Shown piece by piece: positions 16,912-28,396 of a stretch of 64,000 nucleotides of DNA (the first letter of the stretch is position 1; every line of letters starts with the position of its first letter). A model generated the notes under the pieces. That model searched no databases, had not been told where the DNA came from, and saw only the letters and a program-made list of their open reading frames with translations. Origin of the DNA: Occultella kanbiaonis (GTDB taxonomy: Bacteria; Actinomycetota; Actinomycetes; Actinomycetales; Beutenbergiaceae). The stretch lies in contig NZ_CP046175.1 of NCBI RefSeq assembly GCF_009708215.1, forward strand, positions 2,914,001 through 2,978,000. Direction: 5' to 3'. The position numbers and the translations under genes are program-made.

Positions 16912-19059
16912 ATGCCGTCGAACGGCCGTCGCCGTACCTCGGGTCGCAACGGGACCCGTTCTGCCCGCCAGAACGACCCAGCGCCCCTGCTTCCCATCCT
17001 CGCCCGCCGGGTGCGCGAGGTGGAGGCGAAGTCCGCCAACGGCAAGGTGGGGCCGACGAACCGCACCAAGTTCCAGGTGATCGCGCTCCTGGTCCGCTCC
17101 GAGCGGGCCCGCATCAAGGCGGACGAGTCGCTCTCGGGCGGCACCCGCACCGAGCTGATGAAGCGCCTCGACGGCGTCGCCACCATCCTCGCGCGCACCG
17201 CCGCCCAGGACACCTCCCTGCTGTCGCTGCTCGAGCCGAACGGGACGCCGTCGGCCGCCACCCAGCGGATGCGCCTGGACTGGCTGCTCGAGTCCGGTGC
17301 CGAGCTCAGCGAGGAGGAACGCCAGATCAAGGCTCCGGAGCAGCGCCGCGAAGAGGTCGTGCCCGAGCAGCTCGCCGCCAAGCAGGTCGTGCCCGTCGCC
17401 GTGCGCGCGAGGGTCCGCGCGAACCCGTTCCTCGAGCCGGACCTGTCCCGGCCCGCCGACCCCGAGCCGGTCGGCTACCTGTCCGGCTGGGATCTGATCG
17501 ACCCGCTGTACCGGGCCTTCGAGCAGGGCGCCGGCGGTGGCGCCGCCAGCATGGACCTGCCGCCGGTCCCGAAGATCGACCGGTTCTCCCCGCCCGGGCT
17601 CGAACTGATGCCGCACCAGATCCAGCTGCTGGAGAGCGTGCGCCGCGGCCACCGCACCTTCCTGCTGGCCGACGAGCCGGGGCTCGGCAAGACCGCCCAG
17701 GCAGTGATCGCGGCCTCCGTCGCGGACGCCTACCCGATGCTGGCCGTGGTCCCGAACGTCGTGAAGATCAATTGGTCCCGCGAAGTGGAGCGGTGGACCC
17801 CGCAGCGCCGGGTCACCGTGATCCACGGTGACGGCCGGGACATGGACGCGTTCGCCGACGTGTTCGTGGTGAACTACGCGATCCTGGACCGGCACCTGTC
17901 CTGGCTGTCCAACCTCGGGTTCCGCTCGATGGTCGTGGACGAGGCCCACTTCATCAAGAACCTCACCTCCCAGCGTTCCCAGCACGTGCTGTCCCTCGCC
18001 AAGCGGATCCGCGACCGCGAGCCCACCCACAACCCACTGCTGATGGCGCTCACCGGTACCCCGTTGATCAACGACGTCGAGGATTTCAACGCGATCTGGC
18101 AGTTCCTCGGCTGGACCGACGGCCAGCAGCCGTCCCCGCGGCTGACCCGCCGGCTCGAGGCCACCGGGCTGACCCCCGCGGATCGCGGCTTCTACCCCCA
18201 GGCCCGCGCCGCCGTCATCGACATGGGCATCGTGCGCCGCACCAAGGCCGCCGTCGCGAAGGACCTTCCCGCGAAGCGGGTGGCGGATCTTCCGGTGGAA
18301 CTGGACGGCGAGATCGGCCGCTCGATCCGCGCGGCCGAGCACGAGCTCGGTCAGCGCCTCGTGAACCGGTATCTGCGCATGCTCGAGGCCCGCGAGGGTG
18401 GCATCCCGAACAACCACGAGCCGGACCTGGAGCTCATGCGGCGGGTGGCGCAGGCCGAGCTGGACTCGACCTCGCCGACCGCCGACGGCGACAACGTGTT
18501 CACGATGGTGCGCAAGATCGGGCAGGCCAAGGCCACCCTCGCCGCGGACTACGCCGCGCAGCTGGTGCACTCGGTCGGCAAGGTCGTCTTCTTCGCCAAG
18601 CACATCGACGTCATGAACACCGCCGAGCGGATGCTCGCCGACGCGGGCCTGCGCACGGTGTCGATCCGTGGCGATCAGACCACCACTCAGCGACAGGCCG
18701 CCATCGACGCCTTCCAGAAGGACCCCGACGTGTCCGTCGCGGTGTGCTCACTGCTCGCTGCCGGCGTCGGCCTCAACCTGCACGCCTCCTCCAACGTGGT
18801 CCTCGCCGAGCTCTCCTGGACCGCGGCCGAGCAGGACCAGGCGATCGACCGGGTGCACCGGATCGGTCAGGAGGAGCCGGTCACCGCCTGGCGGATCCTC
18901 GCCGCGCACACGATCGACACCAAGATCGCCGAGCTCATCGACGCCAAGCAGAGCCTGGCCGCCCGTGCCCTGGACGGCAGCGACGAGGAGATCGTCAGCA
19001 GCGACTCGGTCCAGCTCGACGCCCTCGTGCACCTGATGGTGCAGGCCCTGGAGGGCTGA
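16912..19059 (+). CDS. SNF2-family helicase-like ATPase
   Basis: A 715-residue DNA-dependent ATPase. The ATPase lobes contain LADEPGLGKTAQAVIA (motif I, about 252-266; DEPGLGKT in place of the usual DEMGLGKT), VVDEAHFIKN (motif II, about 342), LTGTPLIND (motif III) and, in the C-terminal lobe, ELSWTAAEQDQAIDRVHRIGQ (motif VI region, RxHRxGQ). The first 200 residues are unique to this protein, basic at the start and helical after. The start ATG 16912 is supported by AGGAGG at 16903-16908. The upstream gap of 213 bases holds TAACAT at 16765-16770 as a possible -10, which would leave a long leader. It is not overlapped with neighbours. Candidate roles are DNA repair, remodelling or defence; no restriction or methylase partner is present. 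Confidence 0.9.
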   Translation: MPSNGRRRTSGRNGTRSARQNDPAPLLPILARRVREVEAKSANGKVGPTNRTKFQVIALLVRSERARIKADESLSGGTRTELMKRLDGVATILARTAAQDTSLLSLLEPNGTPSAATQRMRLDWLLESGAELSEEERQIKAPEQRREEVVPEQLAAKQVVPVAVRARVRANPFLEPDLSRPADPEPVGYLSGWDLIDPLYRAFEQGAGGGAASMDLPPVPKIDRFSPPGLELMPHQIQLLESVRRGHRTFLLADEPGLGKTAQAVIAASVADAYPMLAVVPNVVKINWSREVERWTPQRRVTVIHGDGRDMDAFADVFVVNYAILDRHLSWLSNLGFRSMVVDEAHFIKNLTSQRSQHVLSLAKRIRDREPTHNPLLMALTGTPLINDVEDFNAIWQFLGWTDGQQPSPRLTRRLEATGLTPADRGFYPQARAAVIDMGIVRRTKAAVAKDLPAKRVADLPVELDGEIGRSIRAAEHELGQRLVNRYLRMLEAREGGIPNNHEPDLELMRRVAQAELDSTSPTADGDNVFTMVRKIGQAKATLAADYAAQLVHSVGKVVFFAKHIDVMNTAERMLADAGLRTVSIRGDQTTTQRQAAIDAFQKDPDVSVAVCSLLAAGVGLNLHASSNVVLAELSWTAAEQDQAIDRVHRIGQEEPVTAWRILAAHTIDTKIAELIDAKQSLAARALDGSDEEIVSSDSVQLDALVHLMVQALEG

Positions 19060-19116
19060 CCGCCCGCCGGGCAGAGGTCCCCATCGGGCCTCCGACTGCG
19101 CGCGAGCGCCGGAGCG

Positions 19117-19122
19117 TACCCT
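19117..19122 (+). promoter_or_regulatory. -10 box for leaderless molybdoenzyme transcript
   Basis: TACCCT ends 7 bases before ATG 19130. There is no ribosome binding site between them. The spacing favours ATG 19130 over the in-frame GTG at 19124. Confidence 0.55.
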
Positions 19123-19129
19123 CGTGATC

Positions 19130-20710
19130 ATGGGCGTCTCGACGATCTCGCCACCCACCCCCGCCACGATCCGTCGGAGCGCGGGTGTCGCGGGTCTGCT
19201 CGCCGCGGCGCTGACCCTGACGGTGGGTCACCTGGTGGCCGCGATCATCGACCCGGACGCCTCCCCGTTCATCGCCCTCGGGGGTGCCGTCGTGGACGCC
19301 ACGCCCGCCTGGCTCAAGGACTTCGCGGCTTCCACGTTCGGGACCGCGGACAAGGCGGTGTTGTTCGGCTGCATGGCCCTGGTGGCCGCGGCGCTCGCCT
19401 ACGGTATCGGCCTCCTCGCGGTGAGACACCCGACGGCGGCCGCGCTCGCCGTGGTCGTCCTCGCCGGAGTCTGTGGCGTGGCCGCCATGGGCCGGGCCGG
19501 TACCGGGATGCTCGCCTGGTTGCCGGCGCTGGTCGGCGCGGGCGCCGGTGTCATCGCGCTGCGCGCGATGGTCGAGACGCTCAACGGTCCCCGCGAGGAC
19601 CCCGGCGACGACCTCGACGACTCGTCCCGGGACGCCGTCGGGCCCGACCGGCGCTCGTTCATGCGGTCGGCGACCGTGGTCGGCGTCGTCGCGGCGGCGT
19701 CCGCGCTCACGGGCGTGATCGTCACGGCGGCCAGGTCCACCGCCTCCAGGGCCCGCGACCTGCTCCAGCTGCCGGCCCCCGCGACGCCCGCGCCGCCGCT
19801 GCCGGACGGCGTGCAGTCCGCCACCGAGGGCGTCGAGCCGTTCGTCACCCCGAACGATGACTTCTACCGCATCGACACCGCGCTGATCGTGCCGAACGTG
19901 GATCCCGCGACGTGGACGGTCCGGGTGCACGGGCTCGTCGAGAACGAGGTCGAGCTGAACCTGGACGACCTCCTCGCGCGGGACCTCATCGAGACCCATG
20001 TGACGCTCACGTGCGTGTCCAACCCGGTGGGCGGCGACCTGGTGGGCAACGCGCTCTGGCTCGGACTACCGATCCGGGAGGTCCTCGCCGAGGCGGTGCC
20101 GCTGCCGGAGGCGGACATGGTGCTGTCCCGCAGCATCGACGGCTTCACCGCGTCCACCCCGATCGAGGTGCTCACCGACGACCGCGACGCGATCTTCGCC
20201 GTCGGGATGAACGGCGAGCCGCTGCCCACCGAGCACGGGTTCCCGGTCCGGATGGTGGTGCCGGGACTCTACGGCTACGTCTCGGCCACGAAGTGGGTCG
20301 TCGAGCTCGAGGTGACCCGGTTCGCGGATGCGAGCGCCTACTGGACCGACCGCGGCTGGTCCGAGCGCGGGCCGATCAAGACCGCTTCCCGCATCTCGGT
20401 CCCGCGTCCGAGTGCCCACGTGAGCGCCGGGGACGTGGCCGTCGGCGGGGCCGCCTGGGCCCAGCACAGAGGCATCGCGAAGGTGGAGCTCCAGGTCGAC
20501 GAGGGTCCGTGGGAGGAGGCGACGCTGGCCGACGAGGCGAGTGTGGACACCTGGCGCCAGTGGTCCTGGACCTGGACCGATGCCCAGCCCGGCCAGCACA
20601 CGCTGCGCTCCCGGGCCTACGACCCGGACGGCGTGCAGACCTCGACGGTCGAGGGCGTGATCCCCGACGGCGCCACCGGCTGGCACACCATCTACGTGTA
20701 CGTCGACTGA
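19130..20710 (+). CDS. Membrane-anchored sulfite-oxidase-type molybdopterin oxidoreductase
   Basis: A 526-residue protein. The N-terminal 170 residues have several hydrophobic helices (AGVAGLLAAALTLTVGHLVAAII, VLFGCMALVAAALAYGIGLL, AALAVVVLAGVCGVAAM), followed by a further hydrophobic segment preceded by RRSFMRS, which resembles a twin-arginine motif. The catalytic domain begins near 230. It has PNDDFYRID, the molybdenum-ligand cysteine in HVTLTCVSNPVGG (Cys295) and a C-terminal Mo-co dimerisation domain. The cofactor would be a single molybdopterin (MPT), not bis-MGD. The substrate is unknown; sulfite or a protein or small-molecule oxide are family options. The window shows no cytochrome partner. 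Confidence 0.88.
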   Translation: MGVSTISPPTPATIRRSAGVAGLLAAALTLTVGHLVAAIIDPDASPFIALGGAVVDATPAWLKDFAASTFGTADKAVLFGCMALVAAALAYGIGLLAVRHPTAAALAVVVLAGVCGVAAMGRAGTGMLAWLPALVGAGAGVIALRAMVETLNGPREDPGDDLDDSSRDAVGPDRRSFMRSATVVGVVAAASALTGVIVTAARSTASRARDLLQLPAPATPAPPLPDGVQSATEGVEPFVTPNDDFYRIDTALIVPNVDPATWTVRVHGLVENEVELNLDDLLARDLIETHVTLTCVSNPVGGDLVGNALWLGLPIREVLAEAVPLPEADMVLSRSIDGFTASTPIEVLTDDRDAIFAVGMNGEPLPTEHGFPVRMVVPGLYGYVSATKWVVELEVTRFADASAYWTDRGWSERGPIKTASRISVPRPSAHVSAGDVAVGGAAWAQHRGIAKVELQVDEGPWEEATLADEASVDTWRQWSWTWTDAQPGQHTLRSRAYDPDGVQTSTVEGVIPDGATGWHTIYVYVD

Positions 20711-20760
20711 GCCCAGCCGCCGTCACGCGCGGATCGTGGCGAGATGGCACTCTTGGGCAT

Positions 20761-22976
<2,216 letters not shown>

Positions 22977-22980
<4 letters not shown>

Positions 22981-25469
22981 CCGACCGCACCCATGGATTC
23001 GCCCGCCGCACCCCGATCTCGACCTATCGCCTGCAACTCGGCCCGGACCTCGGGTTCGACGCCGCCGCCACCAAGGTGGGCTACCTGAGTGACCTCGGTG
23101 TCACCGACCTCTACCTGTCCCCCGTGCTCGCCGCCGCACCCGGGTCCACGCACGGCTACGACGTGATCGACCACAGCCGGCTGTCCGACGTGCTGGGTGG
23201 CCGGCCGGCGTTCGAGCGGCTCGTCGACGCCGCCCGGGCCCATGACCTCGGCATCATCGTCGACGTGGTACCCAACCACATGGCCGTGCCGACCCCGGCC
23301 AGCCTCAACCAGGTGCTCTGGTCGGTGCTCGCGCAGGGGCCGGAGTCGCCGTACGCGTCCTGGTTCGACGTGGATCTCGGCGACGGTGCGCAGGTGCTGA
23401 TGCCCGTCCTCGGGCGCCGGCTGGGCGCCGCGATGGCCGACGGCGAACTGACCGTGTCCCGCCTGGACGAGCCCGAGTCCGGCATCAGCGCGGACGAGCC
23501 CGTCCTGTGCTACTTCGAGCACCGGTTCCCGATCCGGCCCGGCACGGAGCATCTGCCGCTCGCCGAACTGCTCGAACGCCAGCACTACCGGCTCGCCTAC
23601 TGGCGGGTCGCGGACGAGGAGCTGAACTACCGCAGGTTCTTCGACGTCGGCTCCCTGGTGGCCATCCGGGTGGAACGTCCGGAGGTGTTCGATGCCACGC
23701 ACGCCCTGCTCCTCGAGCTCTTCGACGCGGGTCTCGTGGACGGTTTCCGCATCGACCACCCGGACGGTCTGGCGGATCCGCGCGGCTACTTCCGGCGCCT
23801 GGACGAGCGCACCGGCGGTGCCTGGACCGTCGCCGAGAAGATCCTCGAGGCGGAGGAGACGCTGCCGGCGGACTGGCCGACCGCCGGGACCACCGGGTAC
23901 GACGCCGCGTGGCGGATCGGCCAGGTCCTCATCGACCCGTCCGGTGCGGGGCCGCTCGGCGCCGTGCTGACCGAGCTCACGGGCGACTCGGTCGGCACCC
24001 TGCCGCAACTGACCGAGGCGGCCAAGCGGGAGATCGCCACCGGCCCGCTGTACGCGGAGGTGCATCGCCTCTCGTCGCTGATCGCGGACCTCTGCCACGA
24101 CGACGTCCGGCTCCGGGACCACACCCTGCGCGCGATCACCGACTGCGTCACCGAGCTCGTGGTGGCCTGCGACCGGTACCGCGCCTACGTGGTCCCCGGC
24201 GAGGTGGCTCCGGGTGCCAGCGAGATCCTCGTCCGCGAGTGGGCGCACGTGGCCGCGACCCGGCTGGAGCCGGACCGTGCGGAGACCCTTGAGGTCGTGG
24301 TCGACCTCGTCCTCGGCCGCGAGGTCGGCAGCGCCGGACGCCACCATGAGGCACGCCGCAACGAGGTGATCGTCCGGTTCCAGCAGGTCTGTGGGGCCGT
24401 GGTGGCCAAGGGCGTCGAGGACACCGCGTTCTACCGGTGGACGCACCTGACCGCGCTGTGCGAGGTCGGTGGTGCGCCGCAGACGTTCGCCATCGACGGC
24501 GACGAGCTGCACGCCTGGGCAGCGACCACCCAGCTGCAACGGCCGGCCACCATGACCACCGGGTCCACGCACGACAACAAGCGCGGCGAGGACGTCCGTG
24601 CCCGGATCGGCGTTCTGTCCGAACTGTCCGGGCCCTGGCAGCAGGCCGTGACCAACCTGCGCGCCACCACCGCGCAGGTCCGGCCCGCCGACCTCGACGG
24701 CCGCACCGAGAACCTGCTCTGGCAGACACTGGCCGGCACGTGGACCGCCGACGGCCCGATCACGGCGGACCGGCTCTCCAGGTACCTCGTCAAGGCCGCC
24801 CGGGAGGCGAAGACCTGGACCAGTTGGACCTCTCCCGACACCGCCGGCGAGGAGGCGCTGGCGACCTTCGTGGCCGCGCTCGGTGAGGACCCGGGCGTGG
24901 CGCGGATCCTCACCGAGTGGGTCCGCCTCACCGCCGAGCCGGTCCGGGCCGCGACGCTCGCGACCAAGGCACTTCAGCTCACCCTGCCCGGGGTCGCGGA
25001 CACCTATCAAGGCGCCGAGTCAACATTGGTTGCCCTCGTCGATCCGGACAACCGGGGACCGGTCGACCACGAACCGCTCGCCCGCGAGCTCAAGCGGCTC
25101 GACGGCGGCGCGTCGCCCCGGGATCTGGCCGCCGAGAAGCTCCGGCTCACCGCCGCCGTGCTGCGCCTGCGGCGCCGCCGGCCGGACGCGTTCGCCGGCG
25201 GGTTGGCCGGCTATGAGCCGTTGCCGACGTCCACCGGGCACGCGGTCGCGTTCGCCCGCACGGCCGACGGCGTCCCGGCCGTGGTCACGGTCGTCACCAG
25301 GCTGTCGGTGGGCCTGTCCGCCGGTGGCGGGTGGGGGGCGAGGACCGTGGTGCTGCCCGAGGGGTCCTGGCGGGACGTGCTGACCGGCGCCGAGCACGAC
25401 GGCGGCTCGGTGGACCTGGCGGTACTCCTCGCCGACTCCCCCGTGGCGGTCCTGGAGGCCGCGGAGTGA
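22977..25469 (+). CDS. treY: Malto-oligosyltrehalose synthase
   Basis: An 830-residue GH13 enzyme that converts the reducing-end alpha-1,4 linkage of a maltodextrin into an alpha-1,1 bond. The N-terminus ISTYRLQLGPDLGFDAAA is characteristic of TreY. Barrel motifs include IIVDVVPNHMAV, DGFRIDHPDGLADP (nucleophile Asp) and TVAEKILEAEE (acid/base Glu), followed by a long helical insertion. TGSTHDNKRGEDVRARI and PGVADTYQGAE near the end are also typical. GTG 22977 overlaps the treX stop by four bases, and treZ overlaps its end by four. Confidence 0.96.
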
Positions 25470-27256
25470 GCGGGACCGGCACGGGCCAGCCAGAGGCGGC
25501 CGGCGCCGCACCACTACGGGTCTGGGCGCCGGGGGCGCGCGACGTCACCGCCGACCTGGGTGACCGGCTCGTGCCCCTGCGGGCCGTGGACGGTGGCTGG
25601 TGGGAGTCGCCGGGGCGGGTCGCGCCCGGCACCGACTACGCCTTCCGGCTCGACGGCGCCGACCCGCTCCCCGATCCGCGCAGCCCGTGGCAGCCGCACG
25701 GGGTGCACGCGCCCTCACGCACGTTCGACACGGGCGCACATGTCTGGACCGACGCCGGCTGGCCCGGCATCGACGTGCGCGGCGCGCTGCTCTACGAACT
25801 GCACGTCGGCACGTTCACCGGCGAGGGCACCCTGGACGCGGCGCTGACCCGGCTCGGCGACCTCGTCGACCTCGGGGTCGAGGTCGTCCAGCTGATGCCG
25901 GTGGCGGCGTTCCCGGGCCGGGCCGGCTGGGGCTACGACGGCGTGGACCTGTTCGCCGTGCACGAGGCCTACGGCGGGCCGGCCGCACTGCAGCGGTTCG
26001 TCGACGGCGCCCATGGCCTCGGCCTCGGCGTGGCTCTCGACGTCGTCTACAACCACCTGGGCCCGTCCGGGAACTACCTGAGCCGGTACGGCCCCTACTT
26101 CACCGACCGCCATGAGACACCGTGGGGCGAGGCGCTGAACCTCGACGGCGCCGGCTCGACCGAGGTGCGTGCGTTCGTCATCGACAACGCGCTGCGGTGG
26201 CTACGCGACTTCCATCTCGACGCCCTGCGCCTCGACGCCGTACACGCCCTGGTGGACGACTCCCCGGTGCACCTGCTCGCCGAACTGGCCACCGCCGTCG
26301 GGCATTGTGCCGACGACCTCGGCAGGCCGCTCGGCCTGATCGCCGAGTCGGATCTCAACGACGTCGCCATGGTCACCCCCGTGGCCGAGGGCGGCTTCGG
26401 CATGACCGCGCAGTGGGACGACGACGTGCATCACGCCATCCACGCGTTCCTGACCGGCGAGCGTCACGGCTACTACGCCGACTTCGGGTCCTACGAGACG
26501 CTCGCCAAGGCGCTCACGGAGGTGTTCGTGCACAACGGCGCGTTCTCCTCGTTCCGCGGCCGGGTGTGGGGTGCGCCGGTGCCCGGTGACGTGAGCGGCC
26601 ACGCGTTCGTGGTGTCGACCACCACCCACGACCAGGTGGGCAACCGGGGTCGGGGCGACCGACCGGCCGCGAGCCTGAGCGAGGGGCGGCAGGCGATCTC
26701 CGCGGCGCTGCTGCTGACGACCGGGTTCACGCCGATGCTGTTCATGGGCGAGGAGTGGTCCGCGAGCTCGCCGTGGATGTTCTTCACCGACCACGCCGAG
26801 CCGGAGCTCGCGCAGTCGATCCGGGAGGGCAGGGCCCGCGAGTTCGGTGCGCACGGCTGGGCGGAGCTGTACGGCGACGGGATCCAGCCCCCGGATCCGC
26901 AGGACCCGGCCACCGTCACGGCGTCCACCCTGGACCGGGACGAGCGCCGGCATGGTCACCACGCGCGCATCCTGGCGTTCTACCGCGACCTGATCGCGCT
27001 CCGGGCACGGACGCCGGACCTGCGCAGCGGAGACCGTCGCGCCACCACGGTGGACCACGACGCCGACGCGCAGTGGCTACGGATCCGGCGGGGCTCGGTC
27101 GTGATCGCGATCAACGTCGGGCCGACCGAACACGTGGTGCCGCTGACCGAGACCGGCGGCCTGCGGGTGCTGCTCGGCTGGGACGACCTCCGCCAGGACG
27201 CGCTCACGGCCGACGGCGTGCGGCTGCCGGCCGAGAGTGTGGCCGTGCTGGGCTGA
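25466..27256 (+). CDS. treZ: Malto-oligosyltrehalose trehalohydrolase
   Basis: A 596-residue GH13 enzyme that cuts trehalose from the maltooligosyl-trehalose made by TreY. An N-terminal beta-sandwich (LRVWAPGARDVTADL) precedes the catalytic barrel with ALLYELHVGTFT, LDVVYNHLGPSGN, DALRLDAVHAL (nucleophile), GLIAESDLND (acid/base) and VVSTTTHDQVGNRGRGDR. GTG 25466 is favoured because it overlaps the treY stop by four bases and gives a normal TreZ N-terminus. The operon ends here and faces a convergent gene 26 bases downstream. No terminator hairpin is evident in that gap. Confidence 0.96.
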   Translation: MSGTGTGQPEAAGAAPLRVWAPGARDVTADLGDRLVPLRAVDGGWWESPGRVAPGTDYAFRLDGADPLPDPRSPWQPHGVHAPSRTFDTGAHVWTDAGWPGIDVRGALLYELHVGTFTGEGTLDAALTRLGDLVDLGVEVVQLMPVAAFPGRAGWGYDGVDLFAVHEAYGGPAALQRFVDGAHGLGLGVALDVVYNHLGPSGNYLSRYGPYFTDRHETPWGEALNLDGAGSTEVRAFVIDNALRWLRDFHLDALRLDAVHALVDDSPVHLLAELATAVGHCADDLGRPLGLIAESDLNDVAMVTPVAEGGFGMTAQWDDDVHHAIHAFLTGERHGYYADFGSYETLAKALTEVFVHNGAFSSFRGRVWGAPVPGDVSGHAFVVSTTTHDQVGNRGRGDRPAASLSEGRQAISAALLLTTGFTPMLFMGEEWSASSPWMFFTDHAEPELAQSIREGRAREFGAHGWAELYGDGIQPPDPQDPATVTASTLDRDERRHGHHARILAFYRDLIALRARTPDLRSGDRRATTVDHDADAQWLRIRRGSVVIAINVGPTEHVVPLTETGGLRVLLGWDDLRQDALTADGVRLPAESVAVLG

Positions 27257-27282
27257 CCGGCACCGGCGAGCCCGGGCGTGGA

Positions 27283-28179
27283 TCAGTCCGTGACCGTGCG
27301 CAGGTGCCGCAACAGGCCCTCGGTGAGGTCGACGTCGACGGCGCACGCGACGCCGTCGAGCGTGGTGACGGGGACCACCAGCCGGACGCTCGAGGTGAGC
27401 CAGAGACCGTCCGCGCCCGCCAGCTCGGCCACGCCGAGACGGCGTTCGCTGGTTCGCAGACCCCGGCCGGCGAAGAAGTCGAAGGCGCGCGCCTGGGTGG
27501 TCCCGGCGAGGATCGCCTGGTCGGTGGGCGGCGTGATGACCTCGTCGCCGATGCGCACCAGGACGTTCGCGGTGGGCCCTTCGAGAACGGCGCCGTCGGA
27601 GCTGACGAAGATCACGTCGTCGGCGTCGCGGCTGCGCGCATGCCGCAGCGCGGCCATGTTGATGGCATAGGAGAGGGTCTTGGCGCCCTGCAGCAGCCAG
27701 GGCGCGCGCTGGGCGATGTCCGCCGGGAAGCCCCGGTCGAGGGTGATCACCCGAACACCGTCGCGCCGGGCGGTGCTCGTGTCGGGCGCCGCGCTGAGCC
27801 GCACCCAGCCCGTGGCCACGCCGGTGCCCTCCACGCCGCGGGTGAGCACGGTCTTGGCGCCGGCCTCCGCTGCGAGCGTGCCCGCCGAGCGCGCGGCCTC
27901 GACTGCTGCCAGGACCGCCTCGCGCCAGACTTCCAGGCGCGGCGCCGGCAGGTCGAGCTGCGCCGCGGACCGTGCGAACCGGAGCAGGTGGGCATCGAGG
28001 GCCTGCGGGTGTCCGTCGATCACCCCGATCGTCTCGAACACCCCGTCCCCGCGGACGGCGCCGAGGTCGTTGACGTCCAGGTGCGGCACGGTCGGGTCGG
28101 CCAGGGCGAAGCCCGGCCCGGCGATCGGCTCGCCCTCGGTGGGAGCACTGACCAGGACGAGCACGGATTCTGTCGACAC
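27283..28179 (-). CDS. Class IV aminotransferase, possible aminodeoxychorismate lyase
   Basis: A 298-residue PLP enzyme of fold type IV. The PLP lysine is likely in LLQGAKTLSYAINM. DDVIFVSSDGAVLEGPTANVLV and a glycine-rich phosphate site later in the chain match the family. The group includes branched-chain and D-amino-acid aminotransferases and 4-amino-4-deoxychorismate lyase (PabC); DGVFETIGVIDGHP near residue 45 and the overall length favour the PabC-like branch, but no pabA or pabB gene is nearby. The start is GTG 28179, chosen because TATGCT lies 7 bases upstream; an ATG at 28191 is within that -10 box and is less likely. Confidence 0.85.
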   Translation of the reverse strand: MSTESVLVLVSAPTEGEPIAGPGFALADPTVPHLDVNDLGAVRGDGVFETIGVIDGHPQALDAHLLRFARSAAQLDLPAPRLEVWREAVLAAVEAARSAGTLAAEAGAKTVLTRGVEGTGVATGWVRLSAAPDTSTARRDGVRVITLDRGFPADIAQRAPWLLQGAKTLSYAINMAALRHARSRDADDVIFVSSDGAVLEGPTANVLVRIGDEVITPPTDQAILAGTTQARAFDFFAGRGLRTSERRLGVAELAGADGLWLTSSVRLVVPVTTLDGVACAVDVDLTEGLLRHLRTVTD

Positions 28180-28186
28180 AGCCGAA

Positions 28187-28192
28187 AGCATA
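28187..28192 (-). promoter_or_regulatory. -10 box for leaderless aminotransferase transcript
   Basis: On the minus strand TATGCT is followed by 7 bases and then GTG 28179. It overlaps the alternative ATG at 28191, which argues against that ATG as the start. Confidence 0.55.
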
Positions 28193-28234
28193 GGCGCGGC
28201 GATCTCGAGAACGCAGTGCCGCCGTCGTCCAGTC

Positions 28235-28253
28235 CTTCGGCGACCAGCCGAAG
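28235..28253. repeat. Perfect 7-bp inverted repeat (hairpin)
   Basis: CTTCGGC and GCCGAAG are separated by five bases in the divergent gap between the aminotransferase and the iron importer. No T-run follows, so it is not a classical terminator. Its function is unknown. Confidence 0.5.
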
Positions 28254-28281
28254 CCGCGAACGTTTTCTGACACGTGGCTGT

Positions 28282-28298
28282 GATCGATCTCATCGATC
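28282..28298. promoter_or_regulatory. 17-bp perfect palindrome upstream of the iron box
   Basis: GATCGAT-CTC-ATCGATC, a perfect inverted repeat centred at 28290, ends 6 bases before the iron box. It has the size and symmetry of a dimeric regulator site and could be a second control point for the importer or an upstream site for the divergent aminotransferase. The regulator is unknown. Confidence 0.45.
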
Positions 28299-28304
28299 GC
28301 ATGG

Positions 28305-28333
28305 TTAGGTAAGGCTTCGCTAACCCCTAGGGT
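28305..28333 (+). promoter_or_regulatory. IdeR/DtxR iron box overlapping the importer promoter
   Basis: The 19 bases at 28305-28323 match 15 of 19 positions of the published-type consensus TTAGGTTAGSCTAACCTAA. They overlap a promoter with TTAGGT (28305-28310) as -35, a 17-bp spacer, and TAGGGT (28328-28333) as -10. Repressor binding with Fe2+ would cover the -35 element, so the importer should be switched on when iron is scarce. The match is seen; binding is inferred. Confidence 0.75.
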
Positions 28334-28396
28334 GAGAGTGTCCCGCCGAGCACAGCTCGGTCACCTTCCCGACATCACGCGCCGAAGGACTGATCC

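Noticed and set aside
16912-19059. A DISARM-like or BREX-like defence system around the SNF2 ATPase
   Set aside because: No methyltransferase, phospholipase D, PglZ or other hallmark gene is present in the neighbourhood.
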